Shown here: positions 23,420 through 32,434 of the stretch, piece after piece | Position numbering within the stretch: position 1 is the first letter of the stretch | How the letters are laid out: each line of letters opens with the position of its first letter | DNA from: OLB7 sp966250335 | GTDB taxonomy: Bacteria; Bacteroidota; Ignavibacteria; OLB7 | Assembly (NCBI GenBank): GCA_966250335.1 | Contig: CBINGZ010000026.1 | Coordinates: 1-64,000 of the forward strand | Direction: 5' to 3' | DNA length: 64,000 nucleotides | Made by a program: the position numbers and the translations under genes | The notes under the pieces: model-generated | Databases searched by the model: none | What the model saw: the letters and a program-made list of their open reading frames with translations, nothing else | Told to the model about the DNA's origin: nothing

Positions 23420-24396
23420 GCCTCGAGCTCTTCGTTCATCCGCTTCAGAAGCTCATCGATCCCCTGACCGGAGACGGCGGAAATCAGCAGCGGCGGACGG
23501 CCGTCGAACCGGAGCCCGAGGAGTTCCTCAAATCCCTCGGCCATCATGGAGTCGGTCTTGGTGATGCAGACGATGCGCCGTTTCTCCAGCATCGACGGGC
23601 TGAACCGCGCCAGCTCCCCCGTCAGCACCTCATAGTCCGCCGACGGATCGGCCGAGAGGCCATCGAGCAGAAAACAGAGGACGCCGGAACGCTCCACGTG
23701 GCGCAGAAACTGCAATCCCAGCCCCTTCCCCTCGCTCGCCCCCTCGATCAGCCCCGGGATATCGGCGACGGCGAACGACCGTCCCTCCGCGATCCTGACG
23801 ATGCCGATGTTCGGTATCAATGTCGTGAAGGGATAGTCGGCGATCTTGGGACGCGCCGCGCTGATGCGGGAGATCAGGGTCGATTTTCCCGCGTTGGGGA
23901 ACCCGACCAGCCCGACATCCGCCAGCAGCTTCAGTTCGAGTCTGATGCGTCGTTCCTGGCCGGCCGTCCCCCGTTCGGCGGAGCGGGGGGCCTGGTTGGT
24001 GGAGGTCGCGAACGCGGAGTTTCCCCGGCCGCCGCGACCGTGACGGGCGATCACCAGCCGCTCGCCGTTCTCCTTCATGTCGGCGATCAGCTCATCCGTG
24101 TCGGCGTCGTAGATCAGCGTGCCGACCGGGATCTTCACCTCGATCGGGGCGCCGTTGCGACCCGTCTTGTCGCCGCCGGCGCCGTTGTTCCCACGCTCCG
24201 CGATATACTCGCGCTGGTATCTGAAATCCATCAGCGTGGAGAGCTGACTGGTGGCGAGCAGCACCACATCTCCCCCGTCCCCGCCGTCGCCGCCGTTGGG
24301 TCCCCCCTTCGGGACGAATTTCTCACGACGGAAACTGACGGCGCCGTTGCCGCCGTCACCCGCGCGAACGAGGATTTCCGCTGAATCGATGAACAC
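23401..24396 (-). CDS. obg: GTPase Obg/CgtA
   Basis: 331 residues: the glycine-rich Obg fold with KGGPNGGDGGDGGDV near residues 30-45 and RHGRGGRGNSAF, then the GTPase domain with G1 GFPNAGKST, G3 DIPGLIEGASEGKGLG, G4 TKTD and G5 SAVSG. The protein ends soon after the G domain and lacks the C-terminal OCT domain, as is common outside Firmicutes. It acts in 50S ribosome assembly and stringent-response control. It follows the unknown acidic protein gene by 39 bp and is probably cotranscribed with it. Confidence 0.96.
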   Translation of the reverse strand: MFIDSAEILVRAGDGGNGAVSFRREKFVPKGGPNGGDGGDGGDVVLLATSQLSTLMDFRYQREYIAERGNNGAGGDKTGRNGAPIEVKIPVGTLIYDADTDELIADMKENGERLVIARHGRGGRGNSAFATSTNQAPRSAERGTAGQERRIRLELKLLADVGLVGFPNAGKSTLISRISAARPKIADYPFTTLIPNIGIVRIAEGRSFAVADIPGLIEGASEGKGLGLQFLRHVERSGVLCFLLDGLSADPSADYEVLTGELARFSPSMLEKRRIVCITKTDSMMAEGFEELLGLRFDGRPPLLISAVSGQGIDELLKRMNEELEAWRAGE

Positions 24397-24435
24397 GTTG
24401 CAGCTCCTGGGAATATGCTCAGGGTGGAGGAATCG

Positions 24436-26118
24436 TCATCTGGTGGAAAGATACCGACCGTAGACGCTGTCGGTAAACCGGATGGCCGTTCTGGAATAGG
24501 GATCGACGTCGAACCTGATGAAGAGATCGTCGAGAATCTGCGACGCGGCCCGCCAGTCGTCCGCCGCGTTGATCTTGTCGAGCGCCGCCTCGTACTCGCC
24601 GCGGTTCCGCTGGAACACCTTCTTGACCACCTTCCGCTCCAGCATGGCGTCGATGTAGTGGCGGACGTCGCGACGGGAAGCCCCGTTCGCCTCCGCGACC
24701 GTACGATGGACAACCTCCGCCGCGGCCGGGCCGTGGGGAATGCCGGAGTCGCGCGACCAGGCCGTATGGATCGGCGGAGCGCTCTCGCTCGGGCTCTCGT
24801 CGTCGTCATCCTCATCGCCGTCGTCGGAGAGATCGGCGCTTACCGGAGCGGGAACAGGTGTCGGCGGCGGAGCGGGCGGCGGCAGAGGAGCGGCCTCCAC
24901 GGCGGGCCGGGAGTCGACCGGCTCCTGCTCCATATCGTCGTCATCCACCATATCGTCATCCGACGCTGCGGAGAGCGCGGCGGCATCGGCCCGCTCGAAA
25001 TCGTTCAGGCCGGCGGCCACGGACGAACGGACGTCATTGATGAACTCGAGATGACGGCCTATATCGTCGGCCGACATGTCGGTCGGAAGCCCCGGGCCCC
25101 CCTCGTCATATTCGTCGTCGAAATCCTCCTCGGTCCGGTCGGCGGATAGATCGTCGAGCGAGAAGACCGGCGCCGCGGCCTCGGGCTCGACCGGAGGCTC
25201 CTCGACAGGCGTCTCCACGGCGGGTTGCGGCGGGAGATCGTCGACAGGGGCCCCGGTCGGGAGATCCGTATGAAGATGGAGCCGGACGACATCATCCAGC
25301 TCATCGTTCTGGTAGACGGTGGAGAAGTCGGCTTCCGGCTCATCCTCGGCGCTGGTGAGAAGCTCGTCAAGGAGCGCGAGAAATTCCTCACGCCCCACGC
25401 TCTCCTTCCCTTTCGCCCGCCATCCCTCCAGATAATCGACGAGCTTCTTGATGTTCTTGTCGTCGAAGAAGACGATGAGCGCGTCGACCGGGACCTGGTA
25501 GTCATCCTGCTCGCCGATGAAATCGAAGAACGGGTCCATCAGCGCCAGCAGATCCTCCACCGTGCAGCTCAGCAGGATCTGATCGTCGATCCTGCGGATG
25601 ACCCGCTCGAACTCCGTCGAGGAGATCGCATCGAACGTCGGCCGTTCGCTCTGCTTCCTGTCGACCCACTCGGCGAAGACGTTCCTGAAATAATCGTAGT
25701 CGGCGAACGCGCCGAACCTGAGCATCACCTCGCGGAGCGGCTTCACCGGCTCCCCCCGGAAGATGTACCATTTCAGCGTGGTCTGCGGCCGGCAGATGAA
25801 GTTGAAGGTCAGCTTGACGGCGCTGTCGAGCACCGTGAGGAAGTCCTCCCGCTCGAATCGCGCATGGCGGAACTGCACCTGCTCCAGATAGGTCAGAAGG
25901 GATGAAAGCTCCGGATGATCGTAATCGAACCGCTTGTTCGCGGCGCGGGCCAGCCCCTCGTTGTAGAGCCACCAGCTCACCTCGGTCTCGAAGAACGGTT
26001 TGAATCGTGATGGGATACGCTCATCCTCAAGGATCTCGGCCAGCGATATCAGCGACCGGTCGCGCAGGACTTCCGTTCCAACCTTCTGAATGGTCTGTGC
26101 AATGACGCGTTCGAACAT
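24436..26118 (-). CDS. Conserved-looking protein of unknown function with long acidic linker
   Basis: 560 residues from ATG 26118. Residues 1-260 form a mostly helical, folded domain rich in aromatic residues (FKPFFETEVSWWLYNEGLAR, RPQTTLKWYIFRGEPVKPL). Residues about 265-460 are low-complexity, Pro/Glu/Asp-rich (runs such as DEDDDDES and PPPAPPPTPVPAP). Residues about 480-560 form a second helical domain ending RFTDSVYGRYLSTR. There is no signal peptide or membrane helix, so it is cytoplasmic. I do not recognise either domain. The linked-domain layout resembles adaptor proteins. It sits upstream of obg in the same direction. Confidence 0.7.
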   Translation of the reverse strand: MFERVIAQTIQKVGTEVLRDRSLISLAEILEDERIPSRFKPFFETEVSWWLYNEGLARAANKRFDYDHPELSSLLTYLEQVQFRHARFEREDFLTVLDSAVKLTFNFICRPQTTLKWYIFRGEPVKPLREVMLRFGAFADYDYFRNVFAEWVDRKQSERPTFDAISSTEFERVIRRIDDQILLSCTVEDLLALMDPFFDFIGEQDDYQVPVDALIVFFDDKNIKKLVDYLEGWRAKGKESVGREEFLALLDELLTSAEDEPEADFSTVYQNDELDDVVRLHLHTDLPTGAPVDDLPPQPAVETPVEEPPVEPEAAAPVFSLDDLSADRTEEDFDDEYDEGGPGLPTDMSADDIGRHLEFINDVRSSVAAGLNDFERADAAALSAASDDDMVDDDDMEQEPVDSRPAVEAAPLPPPAPPPTPVPAPVSADLSDDGDEDDDDESPSESAPPIHTAWSRDSGIPHGPAAAEVVHRTVAEANGASRRDVRHYIDAMLERKVVKKVFQRNRGEYEAALDKINAADDWRAASQILDDLFIRFDVDPYSRTAIRFTDSVYGRYLSTR

Positions 26119-26409
26119 GGCTAGGCGTGTACAGGACTCGATAGTATTCCGGAACGGCAGCGATCCGGGTACAACGGCAGGCGCGGAATGTACCATTTTC
26201 CCGCGACTTGAAGAGGCGCGGCATCGGGAACGATGAGGGAAGAGAAGGGGATGCGAAGGAGAAGCGACATCCCGCATCGGGCGGGTCGGCACGGGGCGCC
26301 GAAGGAGGCGGCCCCCGATTTCGGGCCGCGGAAGGGTTTCCCGCGGTAACATACCCTTGTACGGTCAACGGTGGCATAGTAAGTTCCGGGCGCCGACCCT
26401 CGATACAAG

Positions 26410-27963
26410 ATGTATTACTATTCCGAGACGAAATACAGGTTCCGCCTGGCGGGACGCCTCGCGATCGTGCTGCTGCTGCCGTTCATGGCGGCACAGATCT
26501 CCGCGCAGACGCACTCCCGCACTGATGCGACGCCCGGCGTCAACCGCTACGGCGCGAAGCAGCGGACGGTGGAGCTGGCGCAGGATATCGACGAGATCCT
26601 GGCCGACAGGAGCTTCGCCGACGCCACCTGGGGGGTCTCGGTCGTCTCGTGTACCGGAGGGGAGACGCTCTATCAGAAGGATGAACGGAAGAACCGCCAG
26701 GTCGCTTCCAACATCAAGCTTCTTACCTCCTTCGCCGCGCTCCGGAAGCTGGGAGGGACGTACAGATACGGCACCGGGGTCTTCATCTCGGGTGAGATCA
26801 CGCCGAACGGAGAGCTTCTGGGGGATCTCATCATCACGACCGCCGGCGATCCCTCCCTCTCCCCCACCTTCAACGTGAACCCGGCCGACGTGCTCGGGGG
26901 ATGGGCGCGGGCTCTCGATTCGATCGGCATACGATCGATACGGAACGTGGTGGTGGACGCCTCCGCGTTCGACGACGTGCCGTACGCGCCGGGGTGGTCG
27001 TGGGACGACGAGCCGTTCGGCTTCAACGCGCAGATCAGCGCCGCGGCGATCTACGACAACAGCGTGGAGGTGACGGTCACCCCCGCGAAGATCCCCGGTC
27101 GTCCGGTTTCGATCGATCTCTTCCCCTCCACCGCCTACGTCACCCTGAAAGTGACCGCCGCGACATCGCGGGCCGATTCAGCCTCCACACTCGATATCCG
27201 CCGCGAGCGGGGATCGAGCGTGATCACCGTGAGCGGGAATATCGCGGCGGGATCGGAGCCGTACTCCGAGCATATCAGCATCGAGCGCCCTCCCCTCTTC
27301 TACGCCACTCTTGTCAAGGAGGAGCTGGAGCGGGCGGGGATCACGGTGCGCGGTGAGCCGTTCGACGCCGTCGACTACCCGGAGCCGAGCAACTACCCCA
27401 CGGTCCGCATGGTCGCCGGCTATCAGTCGCCCCCCCTCTCCTCCATCGTGGCGATGATGAACAAGCAGAGCCTGAACCTGACGTCGGAGATGATCATCAA
27501 GAAACTCGGCAACGAGTTCGGCGGCGGAGGGACGACGGAAGCGGGGCTCGATGTGGTGCGGCGGCAGCTCGTGGGGGCCGGGGTCGATATGGATCATGTG
27601 CGGCTCTACGACGGCTCCGGCCTCTCGCGCCAGAACATGATAGCTCCGGCCGACGTCACGAAACTGCTGCGGTGGACGCGGCAGTCCCCCATGTTCGACG
27701 ATTTCCTCGCGACCCTCTCCGTTGCCGGTCGCGACGGCACCCTGGGCAACCGTCTGAAGGGGACGCTGGCCGAGGGGAACGTCTTCGGCAAGACCGGCTA
27801 CCTCAGCGGCATCCGCGCCGTCAGCGGCTACACCCGGACACGGGATGGTGAATGGCTGGCGTTTTCGATCATCGTGAACAATTACTCCGTTCCGACAAGC
27901 GTCGTAAACACAGCCCAGGATCTGATCCTGATGCGCCTCGCAAGCTTCACTCGCAAGAGCTGA
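26410..27963 (+). CDS. dacB: D-Ala-D-Ala carboxypeptidase/endopeptidase, PBP4 (S13) family
   Basis: 517 residues with an N-terminal signal (hydrophobic 14-33). The three penicillin-binding motifs are present: SxxK as SNIK (residues 100-103), SxN in DGSGLSRQN, and KTG in NVFGKTGYLSG. The large insertion between SxxK and SxN (about 250 residues, with PSLSPTF and SWDDEPFGFNAQISA) is characteristic of S13 peptidases. It trims peptidoglycan peptides or cross-links in the periplasm. The gene faces away from the unknown acidic protein gene; the 291-bp divergent gap shows no other gene. Confidence 0.94.
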   Translation: MYYYSETKYRFRLAGRLAIVLLLPFMAAQISAQTHSRTDATPGVNRYGAKQRTVELAQDIDEILADRSFADATWGVSVVSCTGGETLYQKDERKNRQVASNIKLLTSFAALRKLGGTYRYGTGVFISGEITPNGELLGDLIITTAGDPSLSPTFNVNPADVLGGWARALDSIGIRSIRNVVVDASAFDDVPYAPGWSWDDEPFGFNAQISAAAIYDNSVEVTVTPAKIPGRPVSIDLFPSTAYVTLKVTAATSRADSASTLDIRRERGSSVITVSGNIAAGSEPYSEHISIERPPLFYATLVKEELERAGITVRGEPFDAVDYPEPSNYPTVRMVAGYQSPPLSSIVAMMNKQSLNLTSEMIIKKLGNEFGGGGTTEAGLDVVRRQLVGAGVDMDHVRLYDGSGLSRQNMIAPADVTKLLRWTRQSPMFDDFLATLSVAGRDGTLGNRLKGTLAEGNVFGKTGYLSGIRAVSGYTRTRDGEWLAFSIIVNNYSVPTSVVNTAQDLILMRLASFTRKS

Positions 27964-28060
27964 CCTCTTCGGACTACCAGCCGTCCCGAAACGTTTGCTC
28001 CGGTCCCGGGTCTTCTCCTCGGGACCGTCGGTTCGTATACACTCATCCATTTCGGCCGTC

Positions 28061-31000
28061 ATGATGAAATCGCGTCTTCGTACACTGTTCCCATACCTGT
28101 GGTCGCTGCTGCTCCTCCCCTCCCTGCTTCATGCGCAGGGAACGCTGGAGATGGAGGAGGAGTATGAGAACCCGAGATCCCGCCGCGAATATTTCTTCAA
28201 CCTTCGCGCCTACCCGTTCGGAGCCATTCCGCAGGGGGCGCGCTTCGAGGCGATGGAATATTCCCGGAACAAGATGCGGCAGTACGGCGCCGGGAAGACC
28301 TCGACCCTCAGCATGAACCAGTGGAGGCAGCGCGGCCCCTACAATCTGGGGGGACGTATCCACAGTATCGCGATTCATCCCACCGACGGCAAGACTCTCT
28401 GGGCGGCGGCGGCCAACGGCGGCGTCTGGAAGTCGACCAACAGAGGGGATTCCTGGAGGCCGGTGATGGATTTCGAGAACTCCGCCTCGACCGGAGGACT
28501 CGCCGTCGATCCCTCCAACCCCAATGTGATCTACGTCGGCACCGGCGAGCCGGTCTCCGCCAACGGCGACACCTACAACGGCGCCGGCATCTACAAGAGC
28601 GAAGACGGCGGGGAGAGCTGGAAGCCGCTCGGGCTGACCAACGTCGGCTCGGTCTCCTCCATTCTCGTCCACCCGACCGACAGCAGAACCTTGATCGTCT
28701 CCGGCCTGCGCAACAACGGCGGGCTCTATCGCTCGGTCGACGGCGGCATCACATGGCAGCGGACATCGGATATCCAGATCTCCGACCTCTCGATGAACCC
28801 CGCCAACCCGAACGAGATCCTGATCGGAACCCTCACCCGCGGCGTCTTCCGTTCCACCGACGGCGGGCGGACCGTGGTGGAGGCGAACAACGGGATCGCC
28901 CTCGGCTCCACGAAGGGACGCTCGGCCGTCAGCTTCGCCCCCTCCAACCCGCAGACGGCATACGTCTCGATCGAGGAGACCGTCGGCAACCTGGATGTGG
29001 CGCGCGTCTACAAGACGACCGACCGCGGCGCCAGCTGGACCAAGGTCTACGACAGCCAGGGGACGGGGATGAACTACTTCTCCAACTCCGTGCAGGTGCA
29101 GGGGTATTACGACAACGTCATCGCGGTCCACCCGACCGACGAGGGGATCGTGCTGGTGGGAGGAGTCACGATGATGCGCACGGCCAACGGCGGGCAGAAC
29201 TGGTCGCCGACCGGCGGAAGCGTCCATGCAGATCATCATGCGATGGAATTCGACCCGGCCAACCCCGGCGTCTTCTACAACGGCAACGACGGCGGCATGT
29301 ATCGCAGCACGAACAGCGGCTCGACCTTCACGAAAACGTCGGTCGGGCTGGCGATCACGCAGTTCTATGCCATGGCGCTCGACTGGTCGAAGGATAGCCT
29401 TGCCTACGGCGGAACGCAGGACAACGGGACGGTCATGTCGTCGTCGGTCAACTCGGGCGACGTTATGGGGGGTGACGGCTTCTACGTCGTCGTCGATCAT
29501 CGGAACTCGAACATCCTCTACGCCGAGAACCCGTACGGCACCGGCATCACGATGTTCATCAACGGGAACGCGTACAACGCGATGGGGGGCCTCACCGTCG
29601 ACCGGAACAACCCGGACGCCGGGTGGTCGGCGCCGCTGGTGATGGACCCGACCAACTCGTCGGTGATGTACAACGGCAGGAAGAAGGTCTGGAAGACCGT
29701 CACCGCCGGCGCCCCCGGCATCTTCTGGATAGCCGCCTCCCCGGACGTGCGCGGCAACGTCTCCGCTATCGGCGTCTCCCCGGTCAACTCCGAGACGGTC
29801 TACGCGGGATCGGACCAGGGGACGGTGCTGGTGTCGAGAAACGGCGGCGAGGACTGGGAGGATATCTCGTACGGCCACGGCCTTCCGAATCGTGCCGTGA
29901 TGGATTTCGTTCCGTCGCGGAGCGAGGCGGGAACCGCCTACGTCGCCTATGCCGGGTTCTACACCGCTCATATCTTCAAGACCACCGACTACGGCCAGAG
30001 CTGGACCGACATCAGCAACGGCCTCCCCGATATCCCGGTGAACGCCCTGGCGATCCACCCGACCAACGAACGGGTGATCTACGCCGGAACCGATATCGGC
30101 GTCTTCATCACCGTCGACGGCGGGGCTACGTGGGCCAGCTACAACAACGGTCTCCCCCGCAGCGAGGTCCGCGACATGGAGGTCAACGAGAAGTCAGGGT
30201 CGGTCTGGATCGCCACGCACGGCAGATCGATGTGGGATATAGATCTGGAGGAGACGATCGAGGAGACCCCGGTCATCAACTCCCCCGCCGGCGGCGAGGT
30301 CTGGGCGGGGGGCACCGGTCACGTCATCTCATGGAACGGGTTCACCGGCTCCTCCGTCCGCATCGACTACTCGCTGGACGACGGACGCACCTGGAACCGT
30401 CTGAAGAATTTCGTCGGGGGGAACGTAATGCGATGGATCGTCTTCGACACCTCCTCGATCGAGGCCCGCATCAGAATATCGAGCATCGAGGTTCCCTCGC
30501 AGGTCGTCGTGAGCCGGTCGTTCACGATCGAGCGGTTCAAGCTGGGAACGGTGCTGGGGGCGACCGGCGTGCCGGGGATCCCCTACGGCATCGCGTACGA
30601 CGGAGAATATCTCTGGGCGACCAACTTCGAGGGAGGAACGCTCCTGAAGATCGACGCGACCACGCTGAGCACGGTGGACGAGGTCGACCTGGAGATCCCC
30701 GGAGGAGACAGCCTCTTCACCGACATCACCTACTACCCGCCGCGCCAGACGCTCTTCATCCACAAGCTGCGGACGACGCTGGTCGACGATCCGGGGGGTC
30801 GTCTCTACGAGGTGACGAAGGAGGGAGAGATGGTGGGGCAATGGAACTCCCCGTTCAAATATCCGATCGGTCTTGCATGGCTCGGCTCCAGGAACCAGGA
30901 GAATCCCTACCTCTACATGTCGGACCGCAACGGGACGCAGGAGATGTGGCTGGTCAACCCGGAGGATATGGTCTCCGGCTCCCCGATCTTCCCGCTGATC

Positions 31001-31618
31001 CAGTTCAACAGGACCAACACGGTCCTCTACGGGCCGCGCGGCGCCGCGGCGGGGCTTGACGGGTCGAGCATCTGGCAGATCGTGACCGACTTCACCGGTG
31101 AAGTGCTCAACTCCGCCAAGGCGTACAAGTTCGTGGTGGAGGAGGCGCAGACAAGAAGCTGCGAGATAGATCTTACCGCGATGGCCGCCTCCGGCTTCAT
31201 CAACGCGCGAGGGATCGAGCTCGATCCCAGAGACTCGAACCTGTGGGTCTCTGACTACACGGGGAGCATCTACAAGATCTCGAGCTGCGACTTCGTCCTC
31301 AACATCCCCCCTCCCGACACGCCGACCGACGCTCCGGAGGAGGCCGCCGTGACCGGCGTGACCCTCTCGCAGAACAGGCCGAACCCGTTCGCGGGGCCCA
31401 CGGAGATCCGCTTCACGCTCCCGCAGGGGGGGAACGCGCGCCTTGTGGTCCACGACATGAACGGCACGCAGGTGGCGGTGGCGGCGGAGGGACGGTTCGA
31501 GAGCGGCGAGCACCGGGCGATCTTCGATCCGGTCGGACTCCCCTCGGGCGTCTACCGCTACTCGCTGATCATCGGGGATCGGGTGGCGCTCTCGAAGACG
31601 ATGGTCTACATGAAATAG
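28061..31618 (+). CDS. Secreted Asp-box (sortilin-like) protein with type IX sorting tail
   Basis: 1185 residues. The signal peptide (residues 9-27, ending LLHAQG) follows one of two adjacent ATGs (28061, 28064). Residues about 85-720 hold some ten Asp-box repeats (STNRGDSW, SEDGGESW, SVDGGITW, TTDRGASW, SRNGGEDW, TTDYGQSW, TVDGGATW), making one or two beta-propellers as in sortilin/BNR proteins. An Ig-like segment (NSPAGGEVWAGGTGHVISW) and a second non-BNR propeller-like region follow. The last ~80 residues (SQNRPNPFAGPTEIRFTLP to GVYRYSLIIGD) are a type IX C-terminal sorting domain. It is a cell-surface or released protein; its target is unknown. A strong terminator follows. Confidence 0.88.
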   Translation: MMKSRLRTLFPYLWSLLLLPSLLHAQGTLEMEEEYENPRSRREYFFNLRAYPFGAIPQGARFEAMEYSRNKMRQYGAGKTSTLSMNQWRQRGPYNLGGRIHSIAIHPTDGKTLWAAAANGGVWKSTNRGDSWRPVMDFENSASTGGLAVDPSNPNVIYVGTGEPVSANGDTYNGAGIYKSEDGGESWKPLGLTNVGSVSSILVHPTDSRTLIVSGLRNNGGLYRSVDGGITWQRTSDIQISDLSMNPANPNEILIGTLTRGVFRSTDGGRTVVEANNGIALGSTKGRSAVSFAPSNPQTAYVSIEETVGNLDVARVYKTTDRGASWTKVYDSQGTGMNYFSNSVQVQGYYDNVIAVHPTDEGIVLVGGVTMMRTANGGQNWSPTGGSVHADHHAMEFDPANPGVFYNGNDGGMYRSTNSGSTFTKTSVGLAITQFYAMALDWSKDSLAYGGTQDNGTVMSSSVNSGDVMGGDGFYVVVDHRNSNILYAENPYGTGITMFINGNAYNAMGGLTVDRNNPDAGWSAPLVMDPTNSSVMYNGRKKVWKTVTAGAPGIFWIAASPDVRGNVSAIGVSPVNSETVYAGSDQGTVLVSRNGGEDWEDISYGHGLPNRAVMDFVPSRSEAGTAYVAYAGFYTAHIFKTTDYGQSWTDISNGLPDIPVNALAIHPTNERVIYAGTDIGVFITVDGGATWASYNNGLPRSEVRDMEVNEKSGSVWIATHGRSMWDIDLEETIEETPVINSPAGGEVWAGGTGHVISWNGFTGSSVRIDYSLDDGRTWNRLKNFVGGNVMRWIVFDTSSIEARIRISSIEVPSQVVVSRSFTIERFKLGTVLGATGVPGIPYGIAYDGEYLWATNFEGGTLLKIDATTLSTVDEVDLEIPGGDSLFTDITYYPPRQTLFIHKLRTTLVDDPGGRLYEVTKEGEMVGQWNSPFKYPIGLAWLGSRNQENPYLYMSDRNGTQEMWLVNPEDMVSGSPIFPLIQFNRTNTVLYGPRGAAAGLDGSSIWQIVTDFTGEVLNSAKAYKFVVEEAQTRSCEIDLTAMAASGFINARGIELDPRDSNLWVSDYTGSIYKISSCDFVLNIPPPDTPTDAPEEAAVTGVTLSQNRPNPFAGPTEIRFTLPQGGNARLVVHDMNGTQVAVAAEGRFESGEHRAIFDPVGLPSGVYRYSLIIGDRVALSKTMVYMK

Positions 31619-31636
31619 AATCGCGTAACGACAGAT

Positions 31637-31680
31637 AAGAGAAAGGGCCGCATCCCGTTCCGGATGCGGCCCTTTCTCTT
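31637..31680. terminator. Bidirectional rho-independent terminator
   Basis: AAGAGAAAGGGCCGCATCC (31637-31655) and its perfect complement (31662-31680) form a 19-bp stem with a 6-base loop. The outer part gives a pyrimidine/uridine-rich arm in both directions. It sits 19 bp after the Asp-box protein gene and 16 bp after the end of convergent csaA, so it can serve both transcripts. Confidence 0.9.
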
Positions 31681-31695
31681 TACGATATTTACATT

Positions 31696-32100
31696 CTACG
31701 ATATTCTCATCCCGTCGGCGACCCCGCGCTCGGGCTGGAGCAGTACCACCCCCTCCTCCGTCTCGACCCCCAGCACCAGGCACCGGCTCACCACCCCGGC
31801 AACATTCCTCGGCGGGAAGTTGACGACGGCGACGATCTGCCGTCCGACCAGCTCGAAGTCGGTGTAGATCCGCGTAAGCTGCGCGCTGCTGGCCAGCGTT
31901 CCGAGCCCGCCGAAATCGATCGTCAGTCGATATGAAGGTTTCCGGGCCTTCGGGTTGAGCTCGCAGGCCGTGATCGTGCCGACCCGTATGTCGCAGGCGA
32001 AGAAGGTCTCGACGGAGACGGTCTCACGCAGCGCATCGGGATCGGGCGTGGGAATCTGGTGTGATACGGGGATCTCTCGATCGTTCGATTCGTTCGTCAT
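31696..32100 (-). CDS. csaA: CsaA-type tRNA-binding-domain protein
   Basis: 134 residues from ATG 32098-32100. After ~25 polar residues it is a single OB-fold tRNA-binding domain: FFACDIRVGTITACELNPKARKPSYRLTIDFG, then SSAQLTRIY, GRQIVAVVNFPPRNVAG, SRCLVLG and a terminal MRIS. This matches CsaA, a dimeric protein with chaperone-like and tRNA-binding activity. The family usually has about 110 residues; the extra N-terminus may be unstructured, or the true start may be later. It is downstream of dnaA and separated from it by a palindromic repeat. Confidence 0.92.
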   Translation of the reverse strand: MTNESNDREIPVSHQIPTPDPDALRETVSVETFFACDIRVGTITACELNPKARKPSYRLTIDFGGLGTLASSAQLTRIYTDFELVGRQIVAVVNFPPRNVAGVVSRCLVLGVETEEGVVLLQPERGVADGMRIS

Positions 32101-32186
32101 GGGTGTTTGATCCTGATACGATTCTTCATCTCTGACCGGCACAACGGCGTTCATAGCCGCGGCTCCCGATTCCTCCCTCGTCGGCT

Positions 32187-32361
32187 CCCGAAGGGAGCAC
32201 CCATTTGTAGCAACGGGCCATGGTTTTTTCTTCAAGCGCCGAAGGTGCGTACCATTCTTCTTTTTCGCGGAAAGTTCGCGGAAAGGAAGAATGGTACGCA
32301 CCTTCGGCGCTAAAGAATCAATGGGGATGTCCGCAGCTACACATGGTTCGCCCCTTCGGGG
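32187..32361. repeat. Nested palindromic repeat, copy 1
   Basis: An inner palindrome pairs 32235-32260 (AGCGCCGAAGGTGCGTACCA...) with its exact complement at 32286-32311 around a ~25-base spacer. An outer, shorter inverted pair (CCCGAAGGGAGCACC at 32187-32201 and GGTTCGCCCCTTCGGGG at 32345-32361) flanks it. The same four blocks recur in the same order at 40051-40213 with a different inner loop and diverged spacers. It has no coding capacity. This layout fits a REP/BIME-like or MITE-like mobile repeat. It lies between csaA and the end of dnaA. Confidence 0.85.
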
Positions 32362-32434
32362 CTTGATGAGGCGGACGTATCGGCTCGCCGGCTTATCGGA
32401 ACGCGATCCACCGTCCGGCTTTACCCGTCCGGCT

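Noticed and set aside
28043..30058. A 671-codon minus-strand frame opposite the Asp-box protein
   Set aside because: The plus-strand frame has a signal peptide, regular repeats and a sorting tail. The opposite frame has only Arg/Val/Asp-rich low complexity.
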